Shown: positions 8,614 to 16,030 of the stretch, piece after piece
Layout: each line of letters starts with the position of its first letter
Numbering within the stretch: position 1 is the stretch's first letter
Origin: JAKACA01 sp963769255
GTDB taxonomy: Bacteria > Actinomycetota > Acidimicrobiia > Acidimicrobiales > Bog-793
Assembly (NCBI GenBank): GCA_963769255.1
Contig: CAVYKV010000002.1
Coordinates: 434,001-498,000 of the forward strand
DNA: 64,000 nt
Direction: 5' to 3'
Position numbers and translations under genes: made by a program
The notes under the pieces: model-generated
What the model was told of the DNA's origin: nothing
Databases searched by the model: none
Seen by the model: only the letters and a program-made list of their open reading frames with translations

Positions 8614-9798
8614 ATGCCCGGTTCCGTCATCGTCTCGGGGGCCCGCACCCCGATCGGGAAGCTGGCGGGGTCGCTCGCCGGATTCAGCGCCATGGAGCTC
8701 GGGGGCATGGCCGTTGCGGCCGCCCTCGAGCGCGCCGGCGTCGCCCCGACCGAGGTCGACTACGTCTTCATGGGCCAGGTGCTGCTGGCCGGGCAGGGTC
8801 AGATCACCGCTCGGCAGGCGGCCGTGAAGGCCGGGATCCCGATGACCGTGCCCGCCACGACCGTGAACAAGGTCTGCCTCTCCGGCCTCAACAGCCTCTA
8901 CCTCGCCGACCTCCTCATCCAGGCGGGAGACGCCGAGATCGTCGTGGCCGGCGGCATGGAGTCGATGACGGGGGCGCCCTACCTCCTCCCGGGCGCCCGG
9001 GCCGGCTACCGGCTGGGCGACCAGAAGGTGGTCGACTCGATGATGAACGACGGCCTCGTCGACGCCTTCGACCACGTCGCCATGGGTGCCGACACGGAGG
9101 GCTACTCGTGCGCGGCGGGCATCGGCCGGGAGCGGCAGGACGCCTTCGCAGCGGCGTCGCACGAGCGGGCGGCGGCGGCCATCAAGGACGGGCGTTTCGC
9201 GGCCGAGATCGCCCCCGTGAGCGTGCCACAGCGGAAGGGCGACCCCATCGTCGTCGACACCGACGAGGGGGTGCGACCGGAGACGACCGTCGAGTCGCTC
9301 GGCAAGCTGAAGCCGGCCTTCTCTCCCGACGGCACCATCACCGCCGGCAACTCCAGCCAGATCTCCGACGGGGGCGCCGCCCTCGTCGTGACGTCGCGCT
9401 CGAGGGCCGAGCAGCTCGGCGTCCAGCCCCTCGGTGAGCTGATCGCCTACGGGCAGGTGGCGGGCCCCGACACGTCGCTGCTGACGCAGCCGTCCCGAGC
9501 CGTCCTGAAGGCTCTCGACAAGGCGGGGAAGTCGCTCTCCGACGTCGACCTCCTCGAGCTGAGCGAGGCCTTCGCCGCCGTTGCCGTGGCGTCCATCGAC
9601 GATCTCGGCGTCTCCGACGACATCGTCAACGTCAACGGGGGCGCCATCGCCCTCGGACACCCCATCGGCATGTCCGGCACGCGTCTTGCCCTCACCATCC
9701 TGTACGAGCTGCGCCGTCGTGGCGGCGGGCTGGGGGCGGCGGCCCTCTGCGGCGGCGGCGGCCAGGGCGACGCCGCCCTCCTCCGCACGATCGACTGA
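8614..9798 (+). CDS. Acetyl-CoA acetyltransferase (thiolase II)
   Basis: The product has 394 residues. The ATG at 8614 is preferred because CAGGAGGG lies just upstream and the protein then begins in the normal family way (MPGSVIVSGARTPIGKL). The catalytic residues are C88 (TTVNKVCLSG), H349 (ALGHPIGMSG) and C379 (ALCGGGGQG). The enzyme condenses two acetyl-CoA to acetoacetyl-CoA or runs in reverse in beta-oxidation. The gene is divergent from ccr across a 171-bp gap, which probably holds both promoters. With the dehydrogenase at the window start it would supply crotonyl-CoA for Ccr, via a crotonase not seen here. Confidence 0.92.
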   Translation: MPGSVIVSGARTPIGKLAGSLAGFSAMELGGMAVAAALERAGVAPTEVDYVFMGQVLLAGQGQITARQAAVKAGIPMTVPATTVNKVCLSGLNSLYLADLLIQAGDAEIVVAGGMESMTGAPYLLPGARAGYRLGDQKVVDSMMNDGLVDAFDHVAMGADTEGYSCAAGIGRERQDAFAAASHERAAAAIKDGRFAAEIAPVSVPQRKGDPIVVDTDEGVRPETTVESLGKLKPAFSPDGTITAGNSSQISDGGAALVVTSRSRAEQLGVQPLGELIAYGQVAGPDTSLLTQPSRAVLKALDKAGKSLSDVDLLELSEAFAAVAVASIDDLGVSDDIVNVNGGAIALGHPIGMSGTRLALTILYELRRRGGGLGAAALCGGGGQGDAALLRTID

Positions 9799-9801
9799 GC
9801 G

Positions 9802-10407
9802 CTACTTCGCCATCTCCCGCCGGCCCACCAACGCCCGGCCGAGGGTCAGCTCGTCGGCGTACTCGAGGTCGCCTCCGACGGGAAGTCCGCTGGCGATGCG
9901 GGTCACCTTGACGCCGAGCGGACCGAGGAGGCGGGCCAGGTACATCGCCGTCGCCTCTCCCTCGAGGTTGGGGTTCGTGCAGAGGATGACCTCGGAGACG
10001 TTCTCCGGGCCGAGGCGGCTCAAGAGGTCGCGGACGCGGAGCTGGTCGGGCCCGACACCCTCGATCGGATTGAGGGCCCCTCCGAGCACGTGATAGGTGC
10101 CGTGGAACTCACGCGTCCGCTCGACGGCCACGATGTCGCGTGGGTCCTCGACGACACAGACGATGGAGGAGTCGCGGCGGGCGTCCGAGCAGATGGCACA
10201 CATCGCCCCTTCGCCCACGTTGAAGCACCGCTCGCACAAGCGGATGCGGTCCTTCACGTCGGCGATCGTGGCGGCGAGACGGAGGGCCTCCTCCTTCGAG
10301 ACCTCGAGGAGGTGAAAGGCGATGCGTTGGGCCGACTTCGGCCCGATGCCCGGCAGGCGGCCGAGCTCGTCGACCAGCTCCTGGATGGGGCCGGCGAAGA
10401 CCGTCAC
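9802..10407 (-). CDS. recR: Recombination protein RecR
   Basis: The product has 201 residues, the usual length. It has the N-terminal helix-hairpin-helix LPGIGPKSAQRIAFHLL, the C4 zinc finger CERCFNVGEGAMCAIC, and a TOPRIM domain beginning IVCVVEDPRDIVAVERT. RecR acts with RecO and RecF to load RecA on gapped DNA. The GTG start overlaps the stop of the YbaB gene (GTGA), and the operon order dnaX-ybaB-recR is conserved widely in bacteria. The gene converges with the thiolase gene with only 3 bp between stops. Confidence 0.97.
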   Translation of the reverse strand: MTVFAGPIQELVDELGRLPGIGPKSAQRIAFHLLEVSKEEALRLAATIADVKDRIRLCERCFNVGEGAMCAICSDARRDSSIVCVVEDPRDIVAVERTREFHGTYHVLGGALNPIEGVGPDQLRVRDLLSRLGPENVSEVILCTNPNLEGEATAMYLARLLGPLGVKVTRIASGLPVGGDLEYADELTLGRALVGRREMAK

Positions 10408-11135
10408 CGGGGATCCTCGGCGGCGGCGCCCGGAGCCTCCTCCCCGTCGCTGTCGCCATCGGTGTCGCCGTGGGACTCGCCGGCCGTCTCGCCAGGCGGG
10501 GTGTCGGGACCAGCGCCGGAACCAGACGGCTGGGAGGTCGGGCCGGACAGCCCGAGTCCGGCCATGATGTCGTTGAGATTGGGCAGGCCACCTCCGAGGG
10601 AACCGCCGAGCCCGCCGGGCAGGCTCCCGAGTGCTCCTGTCAAGCCGGCGAGGAGGTCCTCCGGGCTCTGCACGTTCCCGAGCGAGGGGAGGCCGAGCGA
10701 GCCGAGCTGCCCACCGAGCCTGCCGAGCAGGGCGGACAGGTCGACGCCGCCGTCCTCCAGCTCCTCCTCCAGCTCCTCCCGGAACTCGAGAGCTTGCGTG
10801 AGAGCGTCGCGCAAGGCCGCCAGGACGGCGTCCTCGAGCGTGGCGACGTCAGCGGGGTCCACGAGCTGTGGATCGATGCGGACCGAGATGGCTTCGAGGG
10901 AACCGGTGAGCTGTACCACGACGGAGCCGCCGGCCGACGAGCCCTCCACGATCACCTCCGACGCCTCGTCGACGACCTCGGACAGTTGCTCCGAGGCGGC
11001 CCCGATCTGGGCGAGGAGATCGCCCATGTCGGGAAAAGCGGCCTCGAGCGGATCGCCGTCGTCGTCCTCGGGCTCCGTGGGCTCGATCCCGGCGGGTTCC
11101 TCCTCGCTGCGGGGCCGCTCGTCGTCCGGCGTCAT
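10404..11135 (-). CDS. YbaB/EbfC-family nucleoid-associated protein with long acidic tails
   Basis: The product has 243 residues, about twice the usual 100-110. The YbaB core (about 38-130) includes DLLAQIGAASEQLSEVV and VQLTGSLEAISVRIDPQLVD, and forms a DNA-binding dimer in characterised members. It is flanked by an acidic N-terminal tail and a C-terminal Gly/Leu- then Asp/Gly-rich extension (about 150-243). The ATG overlaps the dnaX stop (TGATG) and the stop overlaps the recR start. The extensions are unusual and look low-complexity; I infer they are disordered. Confidence 0.88.
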   Translation of the reverse strand: MTPDDERPRSEEEPAGIEPTEPEDDDGDPLEAAFPDMGDLLAQIGAASEQLSEVVDEASEVIVEGSSAGGSVVVQLTGSLEAISVRIDPQLVDPADVATLEDAVLAALRDALTQALEFREELEEELEDGGVDLSALLGRLGGQLGSLGLPSLGNVQSPEDLLAGLTGALGSLPGGLGGSLGGGLPNLNDIMAGLGLSGPTSQPSGSGAGPDTPPGETAGESHGDTDGDSDGEEAPGAAAEDPR

Positions 11136-13114
11136 CAGGGGACCTCCTCTGCTCCGGGGAACACCTCGAGCAGCCGTCCCTCCGCCCAGGAGACGGAGTC
11201 GTGGGGGCCGACGGCCTCGCCGGGCTGGAGATCCTCGAGGTCGGCCATCTCGTCGTCCGGATCCGCCGGGGGCGGCTCGACCTGGGCTCGGCTCGGCGGA
11301 GCACTCGGCCGGGGCCTGTCCGACGCAGGAGAACTCGCGGGAGGCGGATCCTCGCCCCTCGCCGCCGTGGCGTCGTCTCCCGCCGACGAGTCGGTGACGA
11401 GCCGAAGCGAGATGGGCGTCCCGACCTGCGCGCTGATAGCAGCCGCCACCTCCTGCACGAGCGGCGCGGCGTGCTCGACGTGGGCGGCGTTGGGGAGAGC
11501 GAAGACGGCTACGCCGTCGTCGAGCGAGACGAAGCGACCCGAGTTGTACGTGGCGCGCGCCCGCGGGCGCAGGTTTGCAAGCACGTGATCGCCCCAGGCG
11601 ATAACGAGGTCGTCGCGCGTCGGTCGGGCGGTCGGCGTCGTCGGGGCGGAGCCGGTCCCCGCCGGCGGACTGCTCGACTGTGGCGTGGTGGCTGACGGCG
11701 CTGCGGCGGTGGGCGGTGCTGCGGCGGGTTCCGCCGGCTCCGCCGGCTCGGCGGCGGCCGGGCGAGGGGAGGAGCGGAAGGCGCCGAGGGCGGGGGCATC
11801 GCCGCTCGCGAGGGGCGTTTGCCTGGCCTCCGGTGGCGACGGGGCGGACGGCTCCGCCGGGGGGGATGCTGCCGGCGATCGGACCGGCTGGACCGGGCTC
11901 GCCTCCACCGGGGCGGGCGGACGGAGTGCCGCCCTCCCGGATGTGGAGTCGACGTGGGCGGGGGTGCCGCCGCCGGGTCCGCCGCCCGAAGCGAGATCCT
12001 GCATCCGTCGCTCCAAGCGCTCGATGCGCTCGAGCAACGCTCCGAGGCCGTCGTCGACCTCCGGATTGGTGAGGCGGACGAGGGCGACCTCGAACGTCGT
12101 GCGAGCGTCGAGCGCCTCTCGCATGTCGACGATGGCCGACCCGATGATCTCGAGGGCCCGCACGCAACGGGCAGGCCCGAGGATCGGGTTCCCGCTGGCA
12201 TCTCCTGCGGCGCCGGCGCCTTCGCTCAGGTGCAGATCGGGCGCCACGGCACCGAGGAAGACACCGCGCAGCCCGTCCACGAGCTCGCCGGCGAGGCGGG
12301 CGGCATCGAAGCCGGCGACCATCGCCTCGCTCACCGTCCTCAGCGCCCGTGCCGTGTCGCGCTCGGCGATGGCGAGGACGAGGTCGCGTACGTAACGGTC
12401 GTCGTCCTCCACCACACCGGCCGCCGCCACGAGATCGAGAGCGGAGAGGGCGTCGCGAGCCGAGCCGTGCGCCCGCCGCACGGCAGCCTCGACGCCGTCC
12501 GGCGGCAGGTCGAGATGGGCGTCGCCGGCGATGTCGCTGAGGAGGGCCGTCAGGGTCGTCGATTCCAGCAGGTGGAACTCGAAGTGCTGCGTCCGGCTCC
12601 GGATCGTGGGCAGGACCTTCTGGGGGTCGGTCGTGGCGAGCACGAAGACGACATGGCTGGGAGGTTCCTCCAGCGTCTTCAAGAGGGCGTTCGACGCCGC
12701 CGTCGAGAGCATGTGGACCTCGTCGACGATGTAGATCTTCCACTTGCCGGGCGTCGCCAACGAGGCCCTCGCCACAAGATCGCGCATGGCGTCGACCCCG
12801 TTGTTGGAGGCGGCGTCCAACTCGTGCACGTCGAGCGACGCCCCTCGGGCGATCTCCACGCACGAGGCGCAGACGCCGCAGGGCTCCCCTTCCTCGGGAG
12901 CCGCGCAGTTCAACGCCTTGGCGAGGATCCTCGCCGTCGAGGTCTTACCCGTCCCGCGGGGACCCGAGAACAGGTAGGCGTGGGCGACACGCTCGTCACG
13001 AACGGCGTTGCGCAGGCCGAGGACCACGTGGGCCTGGCCGCGCACCTCGGAGAAGCGTTGTGGCCGGTACCGCCGGTAGAGGGACTGGAATTGCTCGGCC
13101 ACGGCGACCGACAT
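11135..13114 (-). CDS. dnaX: DNA polymerase III subunits gamma/tau
   Basis: The product has 659 residues from the ATG at 13114; codons further upstream lie in the SRP RNA region and were rejected. The AAA+ ATPase has Walker A GPRGTGKTSTARIL, the cysteine zinc module NCAAPEEGEPCGVCASC, Walker B VDEVHML and sensor LATTDPQKV. Domain III and a Pro/Ala-rich linker follow, and a C-terminal domain begins near residue 515. It loads the sliding clamp and tethers the replicative polymerase. No slippery A-rich tract for a programmed gamma-form frameshift was seen. It is the first gene of the dnaX-ybaB-recR operon and lies just downstream of the SRP RNA gene on the same strand. Confidence 0.96.
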   Translation of the reverse strand: MSVAVAEQFQSLYRRYRPQRFSEVRGQAHVVLGLRNAVRDERVAHAYLFSGPRGTGKTSTARILAKALNCAAPEEGEPCGVCASCVEIARGASLDVHELDAASNNGVDAMRDLVARASLATPGKWKIYIVDEVHMLSTAASNALLKTLEEPPSHVVFVLATTDPQKVLPTIRSRTQHFEFHLLESTTLTALLSDIAGDAHLDLPPDGVEAAVRRAHGSARDALSALDLVAAAGVVEDDDRYVRDLVLAIAERDTARALRTVSEAMVAGFDAARLAGELVDGLRGVFLGAVAPDLHLSEGAGAAGDASGNPILGPARCVRALEIIGSAIVDMREALDARTTFEVALVRLTNPEVDDGLGALLERIERLERRMQDLASGGGPGGGTPAHVDSTSGRAALRPPAPVEASPVQPVRSPAASPPAEPSAPSPPEARQTPLASGDAPALGAFRSSPRPAAAEPAEPAEPAAAPPTAAAPSATTPQSSSPPAGTGSAPTTPTARPTRDDLVIAWGDHVLANLRPRARATYNSGRFVSLDDGVAVFALPNAAHVEHAAPLVQEVAAAISAQVGTPISLRLVTDSSAGDDATAARGEDPPPASSPASDRPRPSAPPSRAQVEPPPADPDDEMADLEDLQPGEAVGPHDSVSWAEGRLLEVFPGAEEVP

Positions 13115-13229
13115 TACGGCGCCTACCGGCCCTTCGTACTCGGAGCGGCGGTGCCTGCGCCGAGAGAGCCCTGGCGGACCGATCGTCCGGTCCGGCGTGG
13201 AGCCCCCGGACGGGCGCCGGCGCTGCCGA

Positions 13230-13340
13230 GCGCAGCAGCCAGGTCGCCTGCGGCACCCCGGCAGATCCGCTGAGAGCTGCTGCCTTCCGGCCCTGACTCG
13301 GTTCACGGTCGCCAGTTGCGCAGAACCCGGCCGCTGCGCA
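13230..13340 (-). ncRNA. ffs: Signal recognition particle RNA, small bacterial (4.5S) type
   Basis: Read on the minus strand, positions 13298-13277 give GUCAGGGCCGGAAGGCAGCAGC, the near-invariant SRP domain IV core with its GGAA-type loop and internal loops. The flanks pair: the 15 bases at 13339-13325 pair with 13244-13230, including G-U pairs, closing a long hairpin of about 111 nt. The RNA binds Ffh and targets membrane proteins. Position between tRNA-Ser and dnaX is common in bacteria. The exact ends are uncertain by several bases. Confidence 0.87.
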
Positions 13341-13399
13341 CGGCAGCGTCGAGCTAACAAGATACCCTGAGGCGCCCCCGGCGCCGTCAGCGCCAGGTT

Positions 13400-13484
13400 G
13401 GAGGAGTGCGAGAGCGGCCGAATCGGCACGATTGGAAATCGTGTGACCTGCAAGGGTCCGTGGGTTCAAATCCCACCTCCTCCG
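13400..13484 (+). tRNA. tRNA-Ser (anticodon GGA)
   Basis: An 85-nt cloverleaf with a GGAGGAG/CTCCTCC acceptor stem, discriminator G, anticodon loop TTGGAAA closed by CACGA/TCGTG, a long class II variable arm, and T loop GGTTCAAATCC. CCA is not encoded. It reads UCC and UCU serine codons. It is divergent from the SRP RNA gene. Confidence 0.97.
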
Positions 13485-13890
13485 CGGAACTTCCCTGCTC
13501 AAGCGTCTGCACGTCGTCGGTCTACGCCGCGGCCGGGTGCCTGCGCACCCCGCTCGACGACCGATCTGACCACCAAGGTCGCCGCGACCACACGTCGAGC
13601 CGGCAGCCGGTGGCCGGCAGCCTTGCGTACGCGGAGCGCGTCGGTGCCTCTGCGCCGCATCCACTGGGCCGCCATGTCGGAGAGCGGCACAGTCGAAGCC
13701 GGAGAGCGGTACAGGCGACGACTCCTTGACCCTCTGAAGAGCGGACACTATCGTCGCACCGACGAACGCGTTGGTGCATATTGTGCAATCGAAGGGCTGA
13801 TGACGATCCCTGCAGGCCCGCTAGTCGTGTCGGTCCGTCAGGACTGGATGTCACTGCGGTCTTCCGTACCTGGCGCAGGTAGCCGTAGAG
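13485..13890 (+). other. Gene-poor stretch after tRNA-Ser(GGA)
   Basis: About 400 bases without a convincing gene. Short open frames exist on both strands but lack ribosome sites and recognisable products. Composition becomes less GC-rich towards the right, where the broken transporter fragment begins. I saw no second copy of the tRNA 3' end downstream, so an integrated element here is not demonstrated. Confidence 0.5.
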
Positions 13891-14229
13891 ATGCTGCCGA
13901 AGTCCCCTAACAACGAGACGCACTGGAACAACTCGAGAACCAACCACCTGTATGCCCAGGCGAATGCCTCGCTCGATCAGGCGACGCGTTGCGATATCAA
14001 GCGAGAGATGATGCTCATTGACTTTGACGAGGGCGGTCTCATCATTCCATGCTTCAGCGGAAGCAACGATGCCTATAGCACCAAGCTCAAGGGCTATGGC
14101 CAAGCAACGTCGGGCTCCCGCTCGGGAACAGTCCGATGGATACTCTGTGGTGTAGCTGACGAGCTGGCGGCGCCGCTGCTGTCCCACGGTGCTGTTCCCG
14201 ATGCACATCTATTGAGGGAGTGTGGCTGA
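13891..14229 (+). pseudogene. C-terminal remnant of a peptide ABC-transporter substrate-binding protein (SBP_bac_5)
   Basis: The frame encodes about 112 residues. Its first half, with NNETHWNNSRTNHLYAQANA and RCDIKREMMLIDFDEGGLII, matches the end of family 5 oligopeptide/dipeptide binding proteins. Nothing upstream supplies the other roughly 450 residues or the signal peptide. Beyond LKGYG the sequence stops resembling the family and runs through to the start of the deacetylase gene, so the true C-terminus is also damaged. It is most likely the scar of a deleted transporter that once accompanied the deacetylase and SDR genes. Base composition is visibly less GC-rich than in the neighbours. 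Confidence 0.65.
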
Positions 14230-15110
14230 TGGCTTGGTCTTCGTTTTCCTGGCCTGAGGGCAAGCGGGCCGCCACGATCATCACGTTCGATGTCGACGCC
14301 GAGAGTGGCGTCATTTGTGATTACCCCACTGCCGCCTCGCGACTTGGCGTCATGTCCCACCAGGTTTACGGCCCCCGAACCGGCGTACCGCGGCTTCTCC
14401 GCCTTCTGAGCCGGCAGAATGTCGCCGCGACCTTCTTCATCCCCGGGGTCACGGCCGAGCGGCACCCCGACACCGTTCGAGCCATCGTGGACGAGGGACA
14501 CGAGGTAGCGCACCATGGGTACCTTCATGAACGGGTGGACAGGACCACGGAAGCCGAAGAGGAGGCGGTTCTGCTACGAGGCATCGACGCGCTCGAGCGG
14601 ATCGCAGGCATCCGTCCCGTCGGGTGGCGCGGACCCATGTGGGAGGTCAACTACCGCACGCCTGCGCTGTTGGCACGCCACGGGTTCAAATACGACTCGA
14701 GCCTCATGGATGCCGATTGTCCCTACCGGCTCTCGGTCGACGCTTCGTCGAGTGCGCCGACGATCGTCGAGATCCCGGTCCACTGGGCTCTCGAGGACGG
14801 CGGTCATTACCAGTGGCTCCCGGAGATTTGGGAGGGAGGCCGGATACAGAATCCTCGAACAGTCCTCGACATGTGGACCCAGGAGTTCGACGCTCTCACG
14901 GAGGAAGGGGGATGTTTCGTGCCGACCTGCCATCCGTTCTTGTCGGGTCGGCCGTCCCGAGCCAAGGCGCTCGAGCTGCTCATCGAACATGTTCGGCAGA
15001 CTCCCGACGTGTGGATCGCCACCGCGGCGGAAGTGGCGGACCACGTCGACTCGCTTGACCTGCCGCCGATCCGGCACGAACCGATCGAATCGACGGCGGA
15101 GGTCCCATGA
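14229..15110 (+). CDS. Polysaccharide deacetylase family protein (PuuE/HpPgdA-like)
   Basis: The product has 293 residues. The ATG at 14229 is chosen because GAGGGAG lies 8 bases upstream; an in-frame GTG at 14220 is the alternative. The NodB-type fold shows the metal and catalytic Asp in TFDVDAES, the ligand histidines in VAHHGYLHE, and later RPVGWRGPMWEVN and TCHPFLSGRP. Members of this subgroup act on small amides or peptidoglycan rather than chitin. The stop overlaps the following SDR start (ATGA). The remnant peptide-binding protein upstream suggests a former uptake-and-degradation operon. The substrate is unknown. Confidence 0.82.
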   Translation: MAWSSFSWPEGKRAATIITFDVDAESGVICDYPTAASRLGVMSHQVYGPRTGVPRLLRLLSRQNVAATFFIPGVTAERHPDTVRAIVDEGHEVAHHGYLHERVDRTTEAEEEAVLLRGIDALERIAGIRPVGWRGPMWEVNYRTPALLARHGFKYDSSLMDADCPYRLSVDASSSAPTIVEIPVHWALEDGGHYQWLPEIWEGGRIQNPRTVLDMWTQEFDALTEEGGCFVPTCHPFLSGRPSRAKALELLIEHVRQTPDVWIATAAEVADHVDSLDLPPIRHEPIESTAEVP

Positions 15111-15940
15111 GTCCCCACCTTCCCCAGACCAGTGCGAACCCGGGCTCCTCCAACGGGGAGAGCCTGGAAGGCCTCGTGGCGTTCGTGACAGGTGGGGCCC
15201 AAGGCATCGGTCTTGGAATCGTCGAGCACTTCTTGAGCAAGGGGGCGTCCGTCTGGACGATCTCGACCTCGACACGGGGGGATGAGGTGGTCGACGAGCT
15301 CAGCGCCCGGTTCGGCGCCGGACGCGTCGCACATACCCTGTGCGACGTCACCTCGCGGGAAGACATGTCAAGGTGCGTCGAACGATGTGTCGCGGAGTTC
15401 GGAACGCTCGACCTCGCCGTGGCGAATGCCGGCGTGTCCTCGAGCGCCTCCCTTCTCGACATGACCGAGGAACAGTGGACCCATGTCATCTCGGTCAACC
15501 TGACCGGCGCCTTTCACACAGTTCAGCTGGCCGCCCGCCAGATGCTGGCGCGAGGCGGGAGGATCGTGGTCATCGCTTCGACGAACGCCTTTTTCGTGGA
15601 GCCGAGCTGCGCGTCGTACAACGCATCCAAAGCCGGTCTCCTCGGCCTCGTTCGCAGCGCGGCAATCGAGCTCGCTCCCAAGGGAATCACCGTCAACGCG
15701 GTGTGCCCCGGCTTGGTGGCGACGGCCATGAGCGAGGAACTCATCAGTGACGAGGTCTACGGGCCCCAGTATTTGCGAAATATCCCGGTTGGGCGCTTCG
15801 GAACCCCGGCTGACGTTGCAGCAGCCGTCGGCTATCTCGTGTCACCGGCAGCGTCGTGGATCACAGGACAGCAGATCGTCGTGGACGGTGGTTGGACGAG
15901 CGGAACGACGATTTTGGCGGGAGCGACAGAGTCAAGCTGA
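15107..15940 (+). CDS. Short-chain dehydrogenase/reductase (SDR)
   Basis: The product has 277 residues. The Rossmann NAD(P)-binding motif is TGGAQGIGLG, the NAG motif is ANAGVSSSASL, and the catalytic residues are seen as the Ser in VIASTNAFF and the YNASK Tyr and Lys. The C-terminal DGGW motif of classical SDRs is present. The gene is translationally coupled to the deacetylase gene by an ATGA overlap and probably works in the same catabolic route. Specific substrate and cofactor preference cannot be assigned. Confidence 0.88.
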   Translation: MSPHLPQTSANPGSSNGESLEGLVAFVTGGAQGIGLGIVEHFLSKGASVWTISTSTRGDEVVDELSARFGAGRVAHTLCDVTSREDMSRCVERCVAEFGTLDLAVANAGVSSSASLLDMTEEQWTHVISVNLTGAFHTVQLAARQMLARGGRIVVIASTNAFFVEPSCASYNASKAGLLGLVRSAAIELAPKGITVNAVCPGLVATAMSEELISDEVYGPQYLRNIPVGRFGTPADVAAAVGYLVSPAASWITGQQIVVDGGWTSGTTILAGATESS

Positions 15941-16030
15941 CAGGGCTCCGCGGAAGTGACGGAGTCTCCGCGAGGAGGTACCGGAGGAGCCTTTGTACCA
16001 TCGCGGCATCCGTGTCGAGAGGGGGTCGGG

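Noticed and set aside
6688..9660. 990-codon minus-strand frame
   Set aside because: It joins by chance the epimerase (its end) and the first codons of ccr; the region between is out of frame and the part beyond 8442 is antisense to the thiolase.
12996..13748. 250-codon minus-strand frame over the SRP RNA and tRNA-Ser
   Set aside because: It crosses two structured RNA genes, and its product has no recognisable features.
14986..14998. CGAACATGTTCG inside the deacetylase gene as an SOS box
   Set aside because: The half-sites are spaced by two bases rather than four, and it lies within coding sequence away from any start.
13400..15940. Integration at tRNA-Ser(GGA) with a duplicated tRNA end
   Set aside because: I looked for a second copy of the 3' end downstream and found none, so only an irregular accessory region can be claimed.
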